Of a stretch of DNA of 46,611 nt, positions 43,621-46,611 are shown piece by piece. The DNA comes from Eubacterium sp. GTDB lineage: Bacteria; Bacillota; Clostridia; Lachnospirales; Lachnospiraceae. Every line of letters starts with the position of its first letter. Within the stretch, counting starts at the first letter, position 1. The DNA is taken from positions 1-46,611 of the forward strand of contig JAGBNF010000035.1 in NCBI GenBank assembly GCA_017634555.1. Reading direction: 5' to 3'. The notes under the pieces are model-generated. The model was given only the letters and a program-made list of their open reading frames with translations, ran no database searches and was not told the origin of the DNA. The translations under genes and the position numbers were made by a program.

Positions 43621-44085
43621 ATGAATTACGACATTATATTCCTTCAGACAACATCAATAATTCTGGTGCTGGCAATCCTCATTGTCATTCACAGCTCTCT
43701 TCACCCTTCCCTCGGAAGCATCATAAAGCATTCCAACTGGATCTCCGCGGAAAGATTTCTTGCTATGCGAAATGTGCGGAATAAGAACAACCGTCTCGCC
43801 AGTGAGAAATATAATGTAAAGGGCGTCTATATACTGCACAATCGCAGCAAGCATAAATACTATGTCGGTCAGGCACATAAACTCCTATCAAGAGTAAACG
43901 GCCACCTGACAGGCAAGGGCAACGGAAATGTTTACGCTGACTTCGCCTACGGTGACCGCTTCTACGTTAAGTTCCATCGTTTCAGAGGCAAAGCCTTCAA
44001 AACCTTAAATGAAATGGAACGCTATTATATTACAAAGTATCACGCCCAGGAGGACGGATATAACAAAACTATCGGGAATCGCTGA
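43621..44085 (+). CDS. Membrane-anchored GIY-YIG domain protein
   Basis: 154 residues: a membrane segment (about 11-25), a basic linker, then a GIY-YIG nuclease-type domain from about residue 66. Motifs: GVYILHN (GIY part, 68-74), YYVGQ (YIG part, 80-84), Arg91 in SRVNGH, Glu131/133 in NEMERYYI and Asn148 in GYNKTIGN. Such stand-alone domains are of unknown role; a membrane anchor is unusual for a nuclease. The ATG at 43621 lacks a ribosome site and lies 6 nt after a TATAAT, so a leaderless start is likely. Its 3' end overlaps the convergent MATE gene by 17 bp. Confidence 0.82.
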   Translation: MNYDIIFLQTTSIILVLAILIVIHSSLHPSLGSIIKHSNWISAERFLAMRNVRNKNNRLASEKYNVKGVYILHNRSKHKYYVGQAHKLLSRVNGHLTGKGNGNVYADFAYGDRFYVKFHRFRGKAFKTLNEMERYYITKYHAQEDGYNKTIGNR

Positions 44086-45484
44086 CAATATTGTTCATCC
44101 ACGAGCCCTTCTTAACCAGAACAAATCCAATGATACATTTGATCCAGTCTACCATGTGGACTATGGCTATTATCCAGAATGCAGAAATAAGAGTATATCT
44201 GCTTAGAACATACGCTACAGGTACTGTGATAAGCCACATAAATGCACTGTCAAAGATAAATGTGATCATTGTCTTTCCTCCCGATCTGAGGGTGAAATAA
44301 GTCGTATGCATAAACGCAAACTGCGGCGTAAAGAGCGCATCGATAAGGATAAAGCCTGTCGCTATATGTCTTGCTTCTGCTGATGTATTATATATCAGCG
44401 GGAAGAACGGCGCTGCGATTGCAGCCATAAGTCCCGTCAGCGTACCGCAGAATATAGCAAATGCTATGATCTTATTATCGGTATCTCTCGCTTCCTTCAT
44501 CTTACCGGCTCCGAGAAGCTGTCCTACGATTATCGCTATCGCATCTCCCAGCGCAATAAATACAACGTTAAATACATTGTTTATGGTGTTCGCAATATTT
44601 TGGCCTGCGACTACATTTAAGCCTCGCAGCGAATAACTCTGTGACAGCATTGCCATACCCATAGACCAGAGTGTCTCATTGAGCAGAAGCGGAACTCCCG
44701 TAATAAAATATTTCACTGCCAGAGTACGAGGAACTATCAAAGTTTTGTAAACACCCGTAAGATATGCACATTTCTCTCTATGAATCTTTGTCCATACGAT
44801 TACGATGGCTATTTCAACAAATCTTGAAATAACGGTTGCTATAGCTGCTCCGAGAACTCCCAGCTTAGGGAATCCGAGATGTCCGTAAATAAGCAGATAA
44901 TTGAATACAAGATTTACAAACACCGCTATAAGTCCGGCCTTCATCGGTATTACTGTCTCGCCGCATTCACGAAGCACACCTGCATAAACCTGCAGGAGCA
45001 TAAAAGGAAGCAGTCCCAAAAGCATGATAAGCATATAGCTGCGTCCCGACGAAAGTGCGAGTGCCATATCTCCGCCGTCATTTGAGCCTTCAAGATATTT
45101 GAGTATAAGCGCCTCTCCATAATAATAGAATATCGCTATTGAGCCAAGGGTTAGTATGAGTCCCATCCAGAATTTGAATCTGAAGGTTGTTCTGACACCC
45201 TCGTAATCATTTGTTCCGAAATACTGTGCAGTAAAGATTCCTGCTCCGGCAAATCCTCCAAATATACAGAGATAATAGATGAAGAAAAGTTGATTTACTA
45301 TAGCAACTCCCGACATCTGCTCTGTTCCGGTCTGACCTACCATGATATTGTCCAATAATCCGACGAAATTCGTGATTCCGTTCTGGATCATTATAGGTAC
45401 CGCAACTCCGAGCACTGATTTATAAAATGCTCTGTCTCCTATAAACTTTCTTTTTAAATTTATGTTTTTCATATACTGTTCCAT
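44069..45484 (-). CDS. MATE family efflux transporter
   Basis: Multidrug/toxin exporter driven by Na+ or H+, about twelve membrane segments, 471 residues. Family marks: the N-terminal SVLGVAVPIMIQNGITNFVGLLDNIMVGQ, SGVAIVNQLFFI, the repeat-half start AVKYFITGVPLLLNETLWSMG, and IALGDAIAIIVGQLLGAGK. Substrate unknown. It may start at the second Met (residue 5). The gene follows the crp-type regulator, separated by that gene's terminator. Confidence 0.92.
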   Translation of the reverse strand: MEQYMKNINLKRKFIGDRAFYKSVLGVAVPIMIQNGITNFVGLLDNIMVGQTGTEQMSGVAIVNQLFFIYYLCIFGGFAGAGIFTAQYFGTNDYEGVRTTFRFKFWMGLILTLGSIAIFYYYGEALILKYLEGSNDGGDMALALSSGRSYMLIMLLGLLPFMLLQVYAGVLRECGETVIPMKAGLIAVFVNLVFNYLLIYGHLGFPKLGVLGAAIATVISRFVEIAIVIVWTKIHREKCAYLTGVYKTLIVPRTLAVKYFITGVPLLLNETLWSMGMAMLSQSYSLRGLNVVAGQNIANTINNVFNVVFIALGDAIAIIVGQLLGAGKMKEARDTDNKIIAFAIFCGTLTGLMAAIAAPFFPLIYNTSAEARHIATGFILIDALFTPQFAFMHTTYFTLRSGGKTMITFIFDSAFMWLITVPVAYVLSRYTLISAFWIIAIVHMVDWIKCIIGFVLVKKGSWMNNIVSDSR

Positions 45485-45524
45485 TTTTTATCTCTCTAAG
45501 TCTGATCAATCGAGCCAAAAAGCG

Positions 45525-45564
45525 CAAAATAAAACGGGTCTCTCGAATTCCTCGAAAAACCCGT
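45525..45564 (-). terminator. Terminator of the crp-type gene
   Basis: Stem ACGGGT/ACCCGT (45534-45539 with 45559-45564) plus inner CGAG/TTCGA pairing; the minus strand ends in TTTTATTTT. Confidence 0.75.
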
Positions 45565-45570
45565 GATAAA

Positions 45571-46224
45571 CTAGATAACATCAAATTCAAATGTGGCATT
45601 AAGCTTCTTATAGCTTATTATCTTAAGCTTACCTTTTCCAATTCGTTTAATGATTCCGTCTTTTTCCATCTGCTTAAGCTTACGGCTGACTGTTTCCATT
45701 CTGAGATTGATTTTTTCCGCAATCTCATCCAGTGTAAGCTCAATATATTCTCCGGATTTTCTAACATCATAGTAACAGAGAAGCCCTGCAATTCTTGATT
45801 CAGGCTCTCTTCTGATAATTATTTCATTTATTCTGTTTACGTCATGTAATTTCTCACTCATAAGAGCGATAAGATATCTGTACATCTTTTTTGAGCTGAT
45901 GACCTTATCAAAATCAGCTACAGGCATAGTAAATACTTCAATATCTGTTAAGCATACCGTACTGTACTCAAATTCCTTATCACCTAATAATGCTCCTTCC
46001 CATATACATTCACCATCCGAAAGAAAACCGACAATCTTCTTGTCATCAGCTCCATCTTCCTTTACTAAAAGTATATGTCCATGATGTATAAGATAAACAT
46101 TTTCTATAGCATCGCCCTGATTAAAAAGGTATTCGCCTTTTTTTAGGCTGATACGACTTGACTTCTTTAAAAACATCGCTTTATCTTTTTCAGGTAATGT
46201 GCTTAATACATAGTCTTTAGACAT
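45571..46224 (-). CDS. Crp/Fnr family transcriptional regulator
   Basis: 217 residues. N-terminal cyclic-nucleotide-type beta-roll (KKGEYLFNQGDAIENVYLIHHGHILLV, FLSDGECIWEGALLG), dimer helix (YRYLIALMSEKLHDVNRI), C-terminal winged helix with LTLDEIAEKINLRMETVSRKLKQME. No Cys cluster for an iron-sulfur centre, so it is not a classic Fnr. The effector is unknown. Start: the ATG at 46222-46224 is 6 nt after AAAGGAG; 17 upstream codons in frame lie over the promoter. The ribosome site matches the anti-SD stretch of the putative small RNA for 12 nt. Confidence 0.9.
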   Translation of the reverse strand: MSKDYVLSTLPEKDKAMFLKKSSRISLKKGEYLFNQGDAIENVYLIHHGHILLVKEDGADDKKIVGFLSDGECIWEGALLGDKEFEYSTVCLTDIEVFTMPVADFDKVISSKKMYRYLIALMSEKLHDVNRINEIIIRREPESRIAGLLCYYDVRKSGEYIELTLDEIAEKINLRMETVSRKLKQMEKDGIIKRIGKGKLKIISYKKLNATFEFDVI

Positions 46225-46260
46225 ATTAAACTCCTTTGTTCCGAGTATTATCTGTTCTAT

Positions 46261-46306
46261 TGCGATATATCGCATATATTATCTATTTTTATAAATGTAT
46301 TGTCAA
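46261..46306 (-). promoter_or_regulatory. Promoter of the crp-type gene with a palindrome at the start site
   Basis: Minus strand: TTGACA (46301-46306), 17 nt, GATAAT (46278-46283). Three nt later comes the perfect palindrome TGCGATATATCGCA (46261-46274), covering the expected transcription start. It may be an autoregulatory site. Confidence 0.6.
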
Positions 46307-46353
46307 TCAACTACAAATATAAAAATATCAAATTTCTGTCTTTTCTGATGGTA

Positions 46354-46386
46354 TAAAAAAACCGAGACTCTAAAATTTCTCGGTTT
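46354..46386 (-). terminator. Terminator of the tRNA operon
   Basis: Perfect 9-bp stem AAACCGAGA/TCTCGGTTT (46359-46367 with 46378-46386) with a T run on the minus strand. It lies 4 bp after the last tRNA. Confidence 0.88.
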
Positions 46387-46390
46387 CAAG

Positions 46391-46464
46391 TGGAGGATCA
46401 GGGACTCGAACCCGGGACCGTCCGGTTATGAGCCGGATGCTCTAACCAACTGAGCTAATCCTCC
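46391..46464 (-). tRNA. tRNA with CAT anticodon (Met elongator, or Ile2)
   Basis: 74-nt cloverleaf: acceptor GGAGGAT/ATCCTCC, D-arm AGCTCAGTTGGTTAGAGC, anticodon stem CCGG/CCGG with loop CTCATAA (anticodon CAT), T-arm GGGTTCGAGTCCC. CCA is not encoded. Elongator Met and lysidine-type Ile2 tRNAs share this anticodon; a covariance model is needed to separate them. Confidence 0.9.
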
Positions 46465-46481
46465 GATTATTTTCTTTATAG

Positions 46482-46553
46482 TGACCCCGACGGGAATTGA
46501 ACCCGTGTTACCGCCGTGAAAGGGCGATGTCTTAACCTCTTGACCACGGGGCC
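46482..46553 (-). tRNA. tRNA-Glu (TTC)
   Basis: 72-nt cloverleaf: acceptor GGCCCCG/CGGGGTC (one G-U pair), anticodon loop CTTTCAC with TTC, T-arm ACGGGTTCAATTCCCGT. CCA not encoded. Confidence 0.94.
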
Positions 46554-46569
46554 TTATATATATCAATAG

Positions 46570-46611
46570 CTCCCCGAGTTGGGCTCGAACCAACAACCCT
46601 TCGGTTAACAG
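46570..46611 (-). tRNA. tRNA-Asn (GTT), partial at window edge
   Basis: 3' part only: anticodon loop CTGTTAA (GTT), variable loop, T-arm TTGGTTCGAGCCCAA, and acceptor strand TCGGGGA with a G discriminator. The 5' half lies beyond the right edge. Confidence 0.85.

Overview
The window looks like a chromosomal segment from a Lachnospiraceae-type Clostridium relative (gut or rumen Firmicute). Evidence: moderate-to-low GC, strong GGAGG-type ribosome sites with several TTG/GTG starts, the clostridial gene order secDF-recJ-apt-rel-MBL hydrolase-hemZ-hisS, families I associate with Lachnospiraceae (DUF5716/DUF5717-like pair, DUF6382-FHA proteins), and a FeoB-associated Cys-rich protein. Almost all genes lie on the minus strand, so the text below follows minus-strand order.

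Layout in window coordinates. 1-7396: an operon of a giant cytoplasmic DUF5717-like protein, a degenerate Hsp70/actin-fold protein, a small helical-repeat protein and valS (cut by the window edge). 7445-8687: a plus-strand PLP aminotransferase with its own promoter and terminator. 8694-20330: housekeeping block (secDF, recJ, apt, rel, MBL hydrolase, hemZ, hisS, prepilin peptidase), with a hairpin-rich repeat between rel and the MBL gene. 20331-20644: intergenic stretch with a terminator and a decayed gene fragment. 20645-38021: mltG, two FHA proteins, a PP2C phosphatase, a transmembrane Ser/Thr kinase with an outer TPR domain, a membrane protein full of putative FHA-binding Thr motifs, and a 2570-residue Ig-repeat surface protein. 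38156-40495: two CDP-glycerol glycerophosphotransferase-family enzymes. 40603-43620: a ferrous-iron locus (FeoB-associated protein, feoB, feoA). 43621-46224: a membrane-anchored GIY-YIG protein, a MATE exporter and a Crp/Fnr regulator. 46354-46611: a tRNA operon (Asn, Glu, Met/Ile2).

How the genes may work together. The kinase, phosphatase and FHA genes form a complete write/erase/read phosphothreonine set. The neighbouring 415-residue membrane protein carries thirteen T-x-x-I/L motifs, which suits a multivalent FHA docking scaffold linking the kinase to an envelope complex with the giant Ig protein and MltG.

The most striking undescribed signal is in the iron locus. Three promoters share the same geometry (TTGACA, 17 nt, -10 box, 7 nt, then an RTTAGA-N4-TCTAAC palindrome). 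One of them drives no protein. It leads into an about 110-nt transcript with two hairpins, an exposed anti-Shine-Dalgarno stretch and a terminator: a candidate metal-regulated small RNA. Its anti-SD stretch matches the ribosome sites of feoA (11 nt) and of the crp-type gene (12 nt).
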